From Silvibacterium dinghuense (GTDB lineage: Bacteria; Acidobacteriota; Terriglobia; Terriglobales; Acidobacteriaceae): a stretch of DNA of 64,000 nucleotides. Of the stretch, positions 25,684 through 34,317 are shown one piece after another. The stretch is taken from NCBI RefSeq assembly GCF_004123295.1, contig NZ_SDMK01000004.1:124001-188000 (forward strand), written 5' to 3'. Position 1 is the first letter of the stretch; every line of letters starts with the position of its first letter. The translations under genes and the position numbers were made by a program. Under the pieces are notes generated by a model that worked only from the letters and a program-made list of their open reading frames with translations, made no database searches and was not told where the DNA came from.

Positions 25684-27396
25684 ATGAGCGTATTCCGCTT
25701 CAGAATCGCGCTGCCCGCCGCGCTTCGCTGCTCCTGCCCGCGTATTGCTCTGTTCCTCGCCGCCGCCCTGCTGCCCGCAGCCGGCGCCCACGCGCAGTAC
25801 CTCTCCACGCACCATGTCCGCGACGCCGTCCGCACCGGCTCTGCCCAGTACGTCGGCCACCTGCCCTCCTCGCAGACCCTCTCGCTCGACATCGTGCTGC
25901 CGCTCAGCGATGAATCCGCTCTCGAAAGCTTTCTCGAAGATCTCTACACCCCCTCCTCCTCGAGCTACCACCACTACCTCACTCCGGCCCAGTTCACCGA
26001 GCGCTTCGGCCCCTCACAGGCCGACTACGACGCCGTCGTAACGTTCGCGAAATCGAACGGTCTTACCGTCACAGGCGGCTCCATCGGGAGCATGGATGTG
26101 CAGGTGAAGGGCACCGTCTCGGCCATCGAATCCGCCTTCCACATCACCCTCAACACCTACCAGCACCCGACCGAGAGTCGCACCTTCTACGCGCCTGACC
26201 GCGAGCCCACCACCAGCCTCAACTTCTCGCTCTGGCACATCTCCGGCCTCGATAATTACTCCCTCCCCCATCCGCTCTACGTCAGCCGCACCCAGACGGC
26301 CGCCGCGCGCGGCGTCGACGCGAAGACGCTCGTTACCCACGCCACGACCGGCTCCGGCCCATCGTCCTCCTTCCTCGGCTCTGACATGCGCGCCGCCTAC
26401 TACGGCGGCACCGCGCTCACCGGCTCCGGCCAGAACCTCGGCCTCTTCGAATACGAAGGCACCGACCTCGCCGACCTCACCACCTACTACAAGAACGTCG
26501 GCCAGACCAACTCCGTGCCCATCACCCTGCTCTCCACCGACGGCACCTCCACCTCCTGCGTCTACAGCCGCGCCGGCGGCGACTGCGACGACACCGAACA
26601 GACCCTTGACATGACCCAGGCCCTCGGCATGGCGCCGGGCCTCGCCTCGCTGGTCATGTACATCGGCTCCACCGACACCGCCATCCTCGGCGCCATGACC
26701 ACCCACAGCCCGCTGCCCACCACCATCGGCTGCTCCTGGGGATGGACACCCGCCGACCCCACCACGCTGAATCCGTATTTCGAGAAGATGGCCGCACAGG
26801 GGCAGAGCTTCTTCGCCGCCTCCGGTGACGATTCCACCTGGTCCAGCCGCAACGAGGCCTGGCCCGCCGACGCCGCCTACGTGATCTCCGTCGGCGGCAC
26901 CGATCTCACCACCAGCAAAGCCGCCGGTCCATGGGCCTCCGAGACAGCATGGTCTGACTCCGGTGGCGGCATCTCGCCTGACAAGATCGCCATCCCCTCG
27001 TGGCAAAAACTCACCGGCGTCATCACCTCAACGAATAAAGGCTCGACCACCTATCGCAACGGTCCTGACGTCTCCGCCAACGCCAACTTCACCTTCTACA
27101 CCTGCGCCGACCAGACCACCTGCCTGGCCAACGAGTACGGAGGCACCAGCTTCGCCGCACCGATGTGGGCCGGCTTCATCGCCCTCTCCAACCAGCAGGC
27201 AACCGCCAACGGACAGTCCTACGCTGGCTTCCTCGATCCCACTATCTACCCCGACAACCTCACGTCCACTTACTCCACCAACTTCCACGACATCACCAGC
27301 GGCAAATCCGGCAGCTACTCCGCCGTGACCGGCTATGACCTGGTCACCGGCTGGGGCAGCCCGAAGGCCGCGCTCATCACCACCCTTGCCCCGTAA
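25684..27396 (+). CDS. Sedolisin (S53) peptidase, pro-kumamolisin type (secreted)
   Basis: A 570-residue secreted acid peptidase from the ATG at 25684, which starts a signal peptide (LFLAAALLPAAGAHAQ). The activation prodomain follows (SLDIVLPLSDESALESFLEDLYTPSSSSYHHYLTPAQFTERFGPS). The catalytic domain shows Glu and Asp in TEQTLDMTQALGMAPG, an oxyanion Asp region (FFAASGDDSTW) and the nucleophile Ser in GGTSFAAPMWAGF. The C-terminal calcium site is DITSGKSGSYSAVTGYDLVTGWGSP. It is exported and self-activates at low pH. Upstream starts that lengthen the frame lack a signal. Confidence 0.92.
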   Translation: MSVFRFRIALPAALRCSCPRIALFLAAALLPAAGAHAQYLSTHHVRDAVRTGSAQYVGHLPSSQTLSLDIVLPLSDESALESFLEDLYTPSSSSYHHYLTPAQFTERFGPSQADYDAVVTFAKSNGLTVTGGSIGSMDVQVKGTVSAIESAFHITLNTYQHPTESRTFYAPDREPTTSLNFSLWHISGLDNYSLPHPLYVSRTQTAAARGVDAKTLVTHATTGSGPSSSFLGSDMRAAYYGGTALTGSGQNLGLFEYEGTDLADLTTYYKNVGQTNSVPITLLSTDGTSTSCVYSRAGGDCDDTEQTLDMTQALGMAPGLASLVMYIGSTDTAILGAMTTHSPLPTTIGCSWGWTPADPTTLNPYFEKMAAQGQSFFAASGDDSTWSSRNEAWPADAAYVISVGGTDLTTSKAAGPWASETAWSDSGGGISPDKIAIPSWQKLTGVITSTNKGSTTYRNGPDVSANANFTFYTCADQTTCLANEYGGTSFAAPMWAGFIALSNQQATANGQSYAGFLDPTIYPDNLTSTYSTNFHDITSGKSGSYSAVTGYDLVTGWGSPKAALITTLAP

Positions 27397-27450
27397 GCAT
27401 TTCTCCTGAGCTGCAAACCACTTCCCCCAGCCGCCGCCAAAAACAGAACG

Positions 27451-27488
27451 GCCTGATCCGCGCAACTCCTGGCAGATCAGGCTGTTTT
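27451..27488 (+). terminator. Terminator-like hairpin after the S53 gene
   Basis: GCCTGATC (27451-27458) pairs with GATCAGGC (27475-27482), followed by TGTTTTG. It lies 55 bp past the stop. The gap from there to 27706 holds only the promoter region of the next gene, in which no clear -10/-35 pair stands out. Confidence 0.65.
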
Positions 27489-27706
27489 GCTCTCACCTCG
27501 GCATTTGTAACGGTATCGATTGCATATAGGCTTCTTCCCGGATATGCGCTCGGCCCAACAGATCGCCACGCAACATGACAAATCGTTCATCTATGCAAAT
27601 ACTCGGCCCGGCGCAAAAAATCAGGTGCGGCAGGCCGCATTTGAGACGCATCGCAGCCTTCTCCATTACACTCAAATGGCGTTATTGCCAGTTGGAGGAG
27701 GGATTT

Positions 27707-28150
27707 ATGTCTCGTTGGAAGTGGCTCACTTTCTCAGCTCTCAGTGCTGCGCTGGTATGCAGTGCGCCTAAAGTATCGACAGCCCAGGTTGTCGTGAACA
27801 TTGGCCCCGCGCCAGTCTGCCCCTACGGATATTTCGACTACGCCCCATACAATTGCGCCCCTTATGGCTACTATGGGCCTGACTGGTTCTCCGGCGGCAT
27901 CTTTATCGGAGCCGGCCCCTGGTTCCATGGCCCGCATGGCTTCTACGGCCACGTCGATAACCGCTGGGATCCCCATCACGGCTACGCCGGTCCGCTTCCC
28001 GGACGCGGCGAAGCAGCCTTCGGCGGCTTCCGCGGAAACGAAGCGCGCGATGGACGCGGCAACATCGGCAATGCCGGTCATGACCCCGGCGGCGAACGTC
28101 ACCCCGGCTTCTCCGGTGGCGGCCGCGGCGGCCCCGGCGGACGTCGCTAA
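27707..28150 (+). CDS. Secreted Gly/His/Tyr-rich protein
   Basis: A 147-residue protein from the ATG at 27707, preceded by the strong site GGAGGAGGG. A signal peptide (LSAALVCSAPKVSTAQ) leads into a Tyr/Pro/Gly-rich segment (YGYFDYAPYNCAPYGYYGP, IGAGPWFHGPHGFYGH). The His/Gly/Arg-rich tail is GGRGGPGGRR. Low-complexity exported proteins with this layout occur widely in Acidobacteria and Proteobacteria, mostly without function. The His-rich part could bind metal. Another start further upstream would bypass the ribosome binding site. Confidence 0.75.
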   Translation: MSRWKWLTFSALSAALVCSAPKVSTAQVVVNIGPAPVCPYGYFDYAPYNCAPYGYYGPDWFSGGIFIGAGPWFHGPHGFYGHVDNRWDPHHGYAGPLPGRGEAAFGGFRGNEARDGRGNIGNAGHDPGGERHPGFSGGGRGGPGGRR

Positions 28151-28272
28151 AGCAGAATCAGGACAGGTATACCCGGCTGGCACATGCTCTCCGTGGCCTT
28201 TTCCTCAAGAAAAGGCCACCTGCATCCACACGGCATGGGTACGGTTGTCCTGTTTCTGCGTTAAAGCATAAC

Positions 28273-28311
28273 GGGCAGGCTTCCGGCACACATGCGGAAG
28301 CCTGCCTCATT
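28273..28311. terminator. Bidirectional terminator between convergent genes
   Basis: GGCAGGCTTCCG (28274-28285) pairs perfectly with CGGAAGCCTGCC (28295-28306) over a 9-base loop, followed by TCATTTC. It lies between the secreted-protein gene (+) and the symporter gene (-). The stem sequence is nearly the same as that of the terminator at 13956-13983. Confidence 0.7.
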
Positions 28312-28364
28312 TCCAGATCATTTCAGCTCTGCGCTTTATGCAGGCGCCAGCCAGTTTTACCTGG

Positions 28365-29807
28365 CTAGACGTGCTCCTCTGCCGTCAGCGCTATCTGCTC
28401 CGGCCGCGGAGGCTTGGTCGCCAGGCTCACCGCGAAGAGACAGAAGACCGCCGCAATCAGCGCCGGGAAGATCGCATCCCGCTCAGCGATCGCCGCCGGC
28501 AGGTAGCTATGCACGAAGGCGGTATTCCAGAACACCGTCACGAACGTGCCTGCCGCAATTGCGCTCACCGCGCCCGCCGCATTGGCCCGCTTCCAGTAGA
28601 ACGCTGCGAGGATCACCGGCGTCAGCGCAGCCGAGTACACCGTGTACGCGTAGAGCGCCTTCGCCAGCACCGACTCGGTGCCCATCGCCTGCCACAGCGC
28701 CCACGCCCCCAGCAGCACCACCATCAGCCGCGACACGATCAGGATCGTCTTGTTCGAAGCCCCCGGCGCAATGTAGCGCGCAAAGACGTCCTCGATCAGG
28801 TTCGTCGCCGGCGAGAACAGATAGTTGTTCGCCGTCGAGATCACCTTCGCAAAGATCGCGCCCATCAGCACGGCACCCAGGATTCCCGGCATGCCATGCA
28901 ACGCGCTGTAGGCAAGAATTTCGCGCGGATGATTCGCCACCTCGCCACCCTTGAACAGTGCCGAGCCGACCACGGCCAGCGCCACGATCACGGTCTCGAG
29001 AATCACCGTGCCCACAATCCAGCCCACCACGGCCACGCGCGCGTCCTTCTCGCTCTTCGCCGAAAAGAACTTCTGATACATCGACTGGTTGCCCAGCATC
29101 AGCAGGCAGGTCGGCAGAAACAGCTCCAGCGCCTTGAGCAGCGTATAGTCGCCCAGCACCTGGAAGTGCGTCGCCGGCAGCGTATGCCGCACCGCATCCC
29201 ATCCGCCCGCCGCGTGTACCAGCACCGGAAAGGCCACCAGCATCGACACCGTCGCGAGCAGGCCGATCACCACGTCCATGTACGCCACCGACGACATGCC
29301 CGCGATCGCCGTCAGCAGCGTCACAAACACCGCCAGCAGAATCTTGCCCGCCGTGGCCGAGATCACCGTGGGAAAGATCAGGTGCAGAATGTCGCCGCCG
29401 CCGATGAACTGGTAGCTGGTAATCGCTGTGTAAGCGAACAGCACCGCGATCACGCCCAGCACGCGCGCCAGCTGGCTGTAGCGCGCCTCCAGCAGATCGG
29501 GAATGGTGAACTGCGCGAACCGCCGCGCACGCGGCGCAATGAAGTAGATCAACAGCAGCCCGGCCCATCCGCCGCCGCCCTGCCACAGCGCCACAAAGCC
29601 GTGCCGGTATGCGTTCTCCGCACCCGCCAAAAGCGAACCCGAACCGATCCACGATGAGAGCAGCGTAAACACCAGCACGAACGCCGGCAGCGACCGGCCC
29701 GCGACCAGGAAGTCCGCCTTCGTCTTGACCGTGCGCGCGCGCAGCAGCGAAACAACCAGCAGCGTGACAATAATCACGCCCAGAACAGCAGCATACAAAG
29801 GCGACAT
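28365..29807 (-). CDS. Sodium:solute symporter (SSS family)
   Basis: A 480-residue transporter with about 13 transmembrane helices. SSS landmarks are the second-helix motif FLVAGRSLPAFVLVFTLLSSWIGSGSLLAGAENAYRHGF (sodium-site region), WAGLLLIYFIAPRARRF, SVAYMDVVIGLL and the LGNQSMYQKFFSAKS motif. It ends at the family's usual length. The substrate (sugar, nucleobase, monocarboxylate or proline) cannot be assigned. No operon partners are nearby. Confidence 0.9.
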   Translation of the reverse strand: MSPLYAAVLGVIIVTLLVVSLLRARTVKTKADFLVAGRSLPAFVLVFTLLSSWIGSGSLLAGAENAYRHGFVALWQGGGGWAGLLLIYFIAPRARRFAQFTIPDLLEARYSQLARVLGVIAVLFAYTAITSYQFIGGGDILHLIFPTVISATAGKILLAVFVTLLTAIAGMSSVAYMDVVIGLLATVSMLVAFPVLVHAAGGWDAVRHTLPATHFQVLGDYTLLKALELFLPTCLLMLGNQSMYQKFFSAKSEKDARVAVVGWIVGTVILETVIVALAVVGSALFKGGEVANHPREILAYSALHGMPGILGAVLMGAIFAKVISTANNYLFSPATNLIEDVFARYIAPGASNKTILIVSRLMVVLLGAWALWQAMGTESVLAKALYAYTVYSAALTPVILAAFYWKRANAAGAVSAIAAGTFVTVFWNTAFVHSYLPAAIAERDAIFPALIAAVFCLFAVSLATKPPRPEQIALTAEEHV

Positions 29808-29906
29808 CGGACTCCAACGTTGAATGGGAGATGAAAGAAGAGTCTACATCCCCATCCACACAAAGCAAGAGTTCAATCTTCCCGGGATCAGTGCTCAGGC
29901 TCGTAG

Positions 29907-30059
29907 CTAGTCATTCTTCGGTTTAGGGTCGGTTAAATCTCGGATATCATCGTCGATTGAATAGTTCTTCTTAGCTGCCTCGACGATGATCTCAGGAAGA
30001 TGTTTTTGCAGGTACTCGTTCGCGAATGCCCACTTATCAAATGGCTGGTTAGGTTTCAT
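29907..30059 (-). CDS. Small hypothetical protein, 50 residues
   Basis: Reads MKPNQPFDKWAFANEYL then a helix (HLPEIIVEAAKKN), and ends with the acidic tail DDDIRDLTDPKPKND. GGAGAGCT precedes the ATG at 30059 by a few bases. The composition is lower in GC than the neighbours. No membrane segment or known domain is seen. It lies alone between the symporter and the YggU gene. Confidence 0.55.
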   Translation of the reverse strand: MKPNQPFDKWAFANEYLQKHLPEIIVEAAKKNYSIDDDIRDLTDPKPKND

Positions 30060-30118
30060 AGCTCTCCATCCCCTTCTTAAAGCGCCAAGAGAGTACCACA
30101 GCAGAATAAATCGCCAGT

Positions 30119-30160
30119 CTCGGGTGCCCCACGTTTCGATTCTGAGACGTGGGAGGCTAT
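30119..30160. repeat. Type A palindrome copy
   Basis: GGGTGCCCCACGTTTCGATTC followed by TGAGACGTGGGAGGC; imperfect stem. It ends within four bases of the YggU stop codon. Confidence 0.7.
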
Positions 30161-30163
30161 GCT

Positions 30164-30475
30164 CTACCTACGATCCAGGAGCGCACACACATCCCGCGCT
30201 AAAATCCCCGCCACGCGCAACCGCTTGCTGCGTGAAGTATCTCCGGCCACCAGTGTCACCGTCGAGCGCGGCACTCCCAGCACGTCTGCCATAAACGCCA
30301 ACAGCGCGTCATTCGCTTTCCCATCTACCGGAGGCGCGGCCAGCGCGATCTTCACCCGCGCACCATCGGGGTCTTCATAGATGCCGGTGATCTTGCTGCG
30401 GCTCGCGCGCGGAGTCACACGCACGGCAATCGTCACGCCGCCCGGCTCATCGCGCACTGCGTCTGCAAAGGTCAC
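30164..30475 (-). CDS. yggU: DUF167/YggU-family protein
   Basis: A 103-residue protein of the UPF0235/DUF167 family: it contains VRVTPRASRSKITG near the N-terminus and the signature VKIALAAPPVDGKANDALLAFMADVLGV. The biochemical role is unknown. Its start is 9 bp after the stop of yggS on the same strand, a widespread pairing (YggS-YggU) in bacteria. Confidence 0.9.
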   Translation of the reverse strand: MTFADAVRDEPGGVTIAVRVTPRASRSKITGIYEDPDGARVKIALAAPPVDGKANDALLAFMADVLGVPRSTVTLVAGDTSRSKRLRVAGILARDVCALLDRR

Positions 30476-30484
30476 GCCTGCGGC

Positions 30485-31216
30485 TCACGCTACCGGATAC
30501 TCACGCTTGCCAAACAGCGCCGTCCCGATCCGCACCAGTGTCGATCCCTCTTCGATACCAATCTCGAAGTCGCCCGACATGCCCATCGAAAGCTCCTCGA
30601 AGCTCAACTTCGGATATGTCTGCGCCCATCCCTCTTTCAGGCTGCGTAGTTGCCGAAAGCAAGCACGCGCCGTCTCCGGATTGTCATCGAGCGGCGGCAC
30701 TGTCATCACGCCGCGCACCTCGATGCCCTCTAAATCCGCAGCCCGCTCGAAGAGCATGCGCAGTTCATCCGAATCCGGCGAGGCACCCGTCTTCGCCGCC
30801 TCGCCGCTCAGCTTGATCTCAACGAGAATCGGCAGCCGCACACCCAGAGCCAGCGCAGCCTCGCTCAGCCGCTCGGCCACCTTTACAGAGTCGACCGTAT
30901 CCACACCGGAAAACAGCTTCGCAGCCTTGGCGGTTTTATTCGACTGCAAATGCCCGATCAGGTGAACCTCAATCCCCTCACGCTCCGCGCCCGCGCGCAC
31001 CGCGGTCGTCAGCGATTCCTTCTTGCGCTCGAACTCCTGCACGCGATTCTCGCCGAAGAGCCGCACGCCCGCGGCCACAGCCTCTTCCAGCGCCTCGGCC
31101 GGATGCGTCTTCGACACCGCCATCAGCCGCACCTCGTCCCGCGAGCGCCCCGCCCGCCGGCACGCCGCCGCAATCCTCTCTTCGATGATCGCCAGCCTCT
31201 CCGCAAACGTACTCAC
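30485..31216 (-). CDS. yggS: YggS-family pyridoxal-phosphate homeostasis protein
   Basis: A 243-residue PLP-binding protein. The PLP lysine lies in LMAVSKTHP (Lys36), with the further motifs FGENRVQEF, HLIGHLQSNK and the phosphate-binding LSMGMSGDFEIGIEEGSTLVRIGTALFG at the C-terminus. It controls free PLP levels and affects amino-acid metabolism. It is followed directly by yggU. The gene carries no unusual features. Confidence 0.93.
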   Translation of the reverse strand: MSTFAERLAIIEERIAAACRRAGRSRDEVRLMAVSKTHPAEALEEAVAAGVRLFGENRVQEFERKKESLTTAVRAGAEREGIEVHLIGHLQSNKTAKAAKLFSGVDTVDSVKVAERLSEAALALGVRLPILVEIKLSGEAAKTGASPDSDELRMLFERAADLEGIEVRGVMTVPPLDDNPETARACFRQLRSLKEGWAQTYPKLSFEELSMGMSGDFEIGIEEGSTLVRIGTALFGKREYPVA

Positions 31217-31254
31217 TCCAACACCTCTCCGCCTTCCATTCTATGGCGCAGACT

Positions 31255-31410
31255 CCGGGTGCCCCACATCTCGTTCTTCTCGAGATGTGGGTTCGCAGGA
31301 TGCCAAAAGACGTCCGAAGGGTTCGTGCCCACTCACGACAAAAAAAGTGGGAAGCACTCCTGCCTCCCACCCAACACAATCAAGCTAAAAGCTAGAAGCT
31401 AAGAGCTGAA
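31255..31410. repeat. Type A palindrome with AGCTAAAAGCTAGAAGCT short repeat
   Basis: GGGTGCCCCACATCTCGTTC / CTCGAGATGTGGGTTCGCAGGATGCC is followed by a second inverted pair (GTGGGAAGCA / CTCCCACC). The low-complexity stretch AAGCTAAAAGCTAGAAGCTAAGAGCT runs to the M1 stop. A related AGCTTTTAGCTGCTAGCTCTTAGC sits after tsaD at 54367. Confidence 0.7.
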
Positions 31411-34005
31411 CTACTCTCCCGCGATCCAGCTCTTCAGCTTCGGCTCCTGCGCCGAGCGCAGTTCGATGCAGTCGTTCATCTGGTCCTTCGCGCGATAAAG
31501 CGCCCGCTCGGCCGCATGCACCTTGTGCGTAGAGTAGAAGCTCACCACATCGTCGCGCTTCTCTGCCGAGCAGAAACTGCCCGAGCCCGCCACCAGGTAA
31601 CCGCCCATCATCGTGGTCATCTGCGCGCTCACCTTGTCCCAGTTCTGCTGGATCAGCTGCCACGCCAGGTCACGCGTCTCTCCACCGCGCATCAGGCCCA
31701 GGATCAGGAACGGCGAGTCCTGGTTGCGCACCTTGCCGGAGATCGCATACTCAAAGGTGCGGCGCACCAGAGCCGGATCGTTGAAGCTCGCCAGCAGGTG
31801 CAGAGCCTCTTCCTGCAACTCCGGCTTCGTCGACGACTCGGCAAGGTTCTGCAGCTGATCGTAGAAAGCCGCGTCGCCATTGGCCGCCGCAATGGCCAGC
31901 GCCGTCTGCGCCAGCGTTGCATCTTCCGAGCCAGGATCGGCAAGATACTTCGCCGCGATGGTCTTCGCCTCGGCAATGACCTGAGGATCTTTGCCCAGGC
32001 CGCCCACCGCGCCGAAGAGCGTCGCGCGCAGCTCCTTCTTATCCGCCGGATCGGAAGACGAAGCCTCGCCCAGTTGCTCCAGCGCCGGCTTGTAGATCTT
32101 TACCACCCACGCCCGCAGCGCAGCCTTCTCTTCCGGTGTCGCTGCAACCTGCGCATAGATGGTGCCGACGGCGCCGACCGCGGTCGAAACCACTGCCGCG
32201 CTGCTGTCGTCCTTCACCGCCTCAGCCAGCTTCAGGAACGAGCCTACCGAAGCCTTTTCGGCGCGCACCTGCGCCCACTGGTCACCCACCAGCGCAATGC
32301 GCTCCTCCGGGGTCAGATCGTTCACATGTGCAACAATCTGCCGATACTCCGCCTCCGGATAGCTGGAGCGGTAGTAGCCCTTGCCCTCCGCATCGGCAAA
32401 GAAGAACGAAGTCTGCGGCGTCTTCAGCGTCGCCTGCTCACCGGTCAGTACTTCACAATCGCCGCCTTCTTGTGAGGTCTTGAAGCACACCGGCACGGCC
32501 CACGACTGCGGTCCATTTTCCTTCGCGCTCGGGCTCAGGAAGAAGCGCTGCTGGCTCACAGCCACGCTGCCCTCCTTCGGCTCGGAGAAGGTCAGGATTG
32601 GCTCGCCCGGCTGCGACACGAAGCTGTCCATGATTTTGTCGATCGGCTTGTGGCTCACCTCGGTCTGCGCGTTCCAGAAGTCCTCTGCCGTCGCATTGCC
32701 GTACATGTGCGCCGCCAGGTAGTTATGCACGCCCTTGCGGAAGGTCTCCGCGCCTTCGTAGTTCTCCACCATCAGCAGCATCGCGCCGGCCTTGCCATAC
32801 GTAATGCCGTCGAACATCTCGTTGATCTCATCCGGCGTGTTCGCCTCCGCGCGGATGGTGCGCGTCGTGCGCTGCGCATCGAGGTTCAGCGTGCCGTTCA
32901 GCCCCGCCGCCACATCCTCGGTCAGCTTCCACTCCGGATGCCACGCCTCAATGGGCTTGTTCTCCATCCAGGTGGCAAACCCTTCGTTCAGCCACAGGTT
33001 GTTCCACCACTGCATGGTCACCATGTCGCCGAACCACTGGTGCGCCATCTCGTGCGCCACCACGATGCCGACATTCGCCTTCGCGCCGATCGAAGCCGTG
33101 TTCTCGTCGATCAGCAGATCCGTCTCGCGATAGGTGATCGCGCCGAAGTTCTCCATCGCACCGGCTTCAAAGTCCGGCAGTGCAATCATGTCCAGCTTGG
33201 GCATCGGATACTTGATGCCGAAATACGTGTCGTAATAATGCAGCACGTATTCCGCGGACTTCACCGCAAACTTCGTATATTGCACCTTGTCCGGCGTCGC
33301 GCAGGCGCGGATCGGCACGCCGTCGCTCTCGCCCGATGTGCACTGGAAATCCCCGACAAGAAACGCCACCAGGTACGTCGACATCTTCGGTGTCGTCGCA
33401 AAGTGCAGCGTGTGCTCGCCCACAATCGGGCCCGGCGTATCGGCAATTACATTCGTGTTCGAGATCGCCGTGTCGCCCTTGTCCACCGTGATGCTCACGT
33501 CAAAGGTGGCCTTGTATCCCGGCTCGTCGAACGACGGGAAGGCGCGCCGCGCATCGGTCGGCTCAAACTGCGTCACCGCGTAATTGCGCTTCGCCGTCTT
33601 CGAAAGATAGAAGCCGCGCAACTGCCCGTTCAGAATGCCCGAGTACTCCACAGCCAGCGTGATGCGTCCCGCAGGCAGCGTCTTCGCAAAGTGGAAGGTC
33701 GCCTGCTCCTTCGCATCGTCCAGCGTCACATCGGCCTTCAGCTCCTTGCCGTCCACCTTCGCCGTCACGCTCTGGAACTTGATCTCCGCCGCATTCAGCG
33801 TGATCGCATCCGTAGGCTGCTTCACCAGCACATCGATCTTCTCGCTGCCCAGGAAGGTCGCCGCCTTCAGGTCCGGCGTAAGAGAAAGCGCGTAGTGCTC
33901 CGGGATCACGTTGTCGGGAATACGCTGTGCGAAGGCGGAAAACGTAACCGTCGCGGTGGCAAAAAGCAAAGCTCCGCGCAGAAGGCGGGAGGTACAAGCA
34001 GACAT
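31411..34005 (-). CDS. M1-family zinc aminopeptidase (secreted)
   Basis: A secreted aminopeptidase of about 864 residues, started at the ATG at 34005 with GAGG six bases upstream. A signal peptide (LLFATATVTFSAFAQ) is followed by the beta saddle domain, the exopeptidase motif GAMENFG (about 281-287) and the zinc site HEMAHQWFGD (about 316-325) with the third ligand Glu in LNEGFATW (about 340). A C-terminal helical ERAP1-like domain completes the fold. It removes N-terminal residues from peptides in the periplasm. Length and domain order are typical. Confidence 0.93.
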   Translation of the reverse strand: MSACTSRLLRGALLFATATVTFSAFAQRIPDNVIPEHYALSLTPDLKAATFLGSEKIDVLVKQPTDAITLNAAEIKFQSVTAKVDGKELKADVTLDDAKEQATFHFAKTLPAGRITLAVEYSGILNGQLRGFYLSKTAKRNYAVTQFEPTDARRAFPSFDEPGYKATFDVSITVDKGDTAISNTNVIADTPGPIVGEHTLHFATTPKMSTYLVAFLVGDFQCTSGESDGVPIRACATPDKVQYTKFAVKSAEYVLHYYDTYFGIKYPMPKLDMIALPDFEAGAMENFGAITYRETDLLIDENTASIGAKANVGIVVAHEMAHQWFGDMVTMQWWNNLWLNEGFATWMENKPIEAWHPEWKLTEDVAAGLNGTLNLDAQRTTRTIRAEANTPDEINEMFDGITYGKAGAMLLMVENYEGAETFRKGVHNYLAAHMYGNATAEDFWNAQTEVSHKPIDKIMDSFVSQPGEPILTFSEPKEGSVAVSQQRFFLSPSAKENGPQSWAVPVCFKTSQEGGDCEVLTGEQATLKTPQTSFFFADAEGKGYYRSSYPEAEYRQIVAHVNDLTPEERIALVGDQWAQVRAEKASVGSFLKLAEAVKDDSSAAVVSTAVGAVGTIYAQVAATPEEKAALRAWVVKIYKPALEQLGEASSSDPADKKELRATLFGAVGGLGKDPQVIAEAKTIAAKYLADPGSEDATLAQTALAIAAANGDAAFYDQLQNLAESSTKPELQEEALHLLASFNDPALVRRTFEYAISGKVRNQDSPFLILGLMRGGETRDLAWQLIQQNWDKVSAQMTTMMGGYLVAGSGSFCSAEKRDDVVSFYSTHKVHAAERALYRAKDQMNDCIELRSAQEPKLKSWIAGE

Positions 34006-34081
34006 GGACTGCCTCAAGGATGAAATCGGCATCCGGCCGGCGTGGGGAAAGCGGAAGACACCATCTCCACGATATCGCAAA

Positions 34082-34317
34082 GACAGGGCTCAGGGCTCAG
34101 GGCTCAGGGCTCAGGGCTCAGGGCTCAGGGGAGAGCATAAGACAAACATCCATCTCTCCACCCAGGCAACACCGGCTTGAGTGAGCCGCCCTCTTTGAAT
34201 GTCAACGGAGAATCTGGGTGCCCCACATCTCGTTCTGTTCGAGATGTGGGTTCGCAGAATGCTAGATCGCGACCAGCGGGAGCGCCACGCAAAGCAAAAG
34301 GCCGGGACGGCCAGTCC
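34082..34317. repeat. 7-bp tandem array plus type A mosaic repeat
   Basis: CAGGGCT is repeated nearly seven times head to tail (34084-34130). After 60 bp comes a type A palindrome (GGGTGCCCCACATCTCGTTCT / TTCGAGATGTGGGTTCGCAGAATGC). The GCGACCAGCGGGAGCGCCACGC and GGGACGGCCAGTCC blocks run up to the stop of the CopD gene. Confidence 0.85.

Noticed and set aside
28507-29868. 453-residue frame on the same strand as the symporter but in another frame
   Set aside because: Low-complexity Arg/Gly/Ala composition; the true product in this stretch is the symporter.
34084-34130. Tandem heptamer array considered as a CRISPR array
   Set aside because: Units are 7 bp with no spacers, and no cas gene is near.
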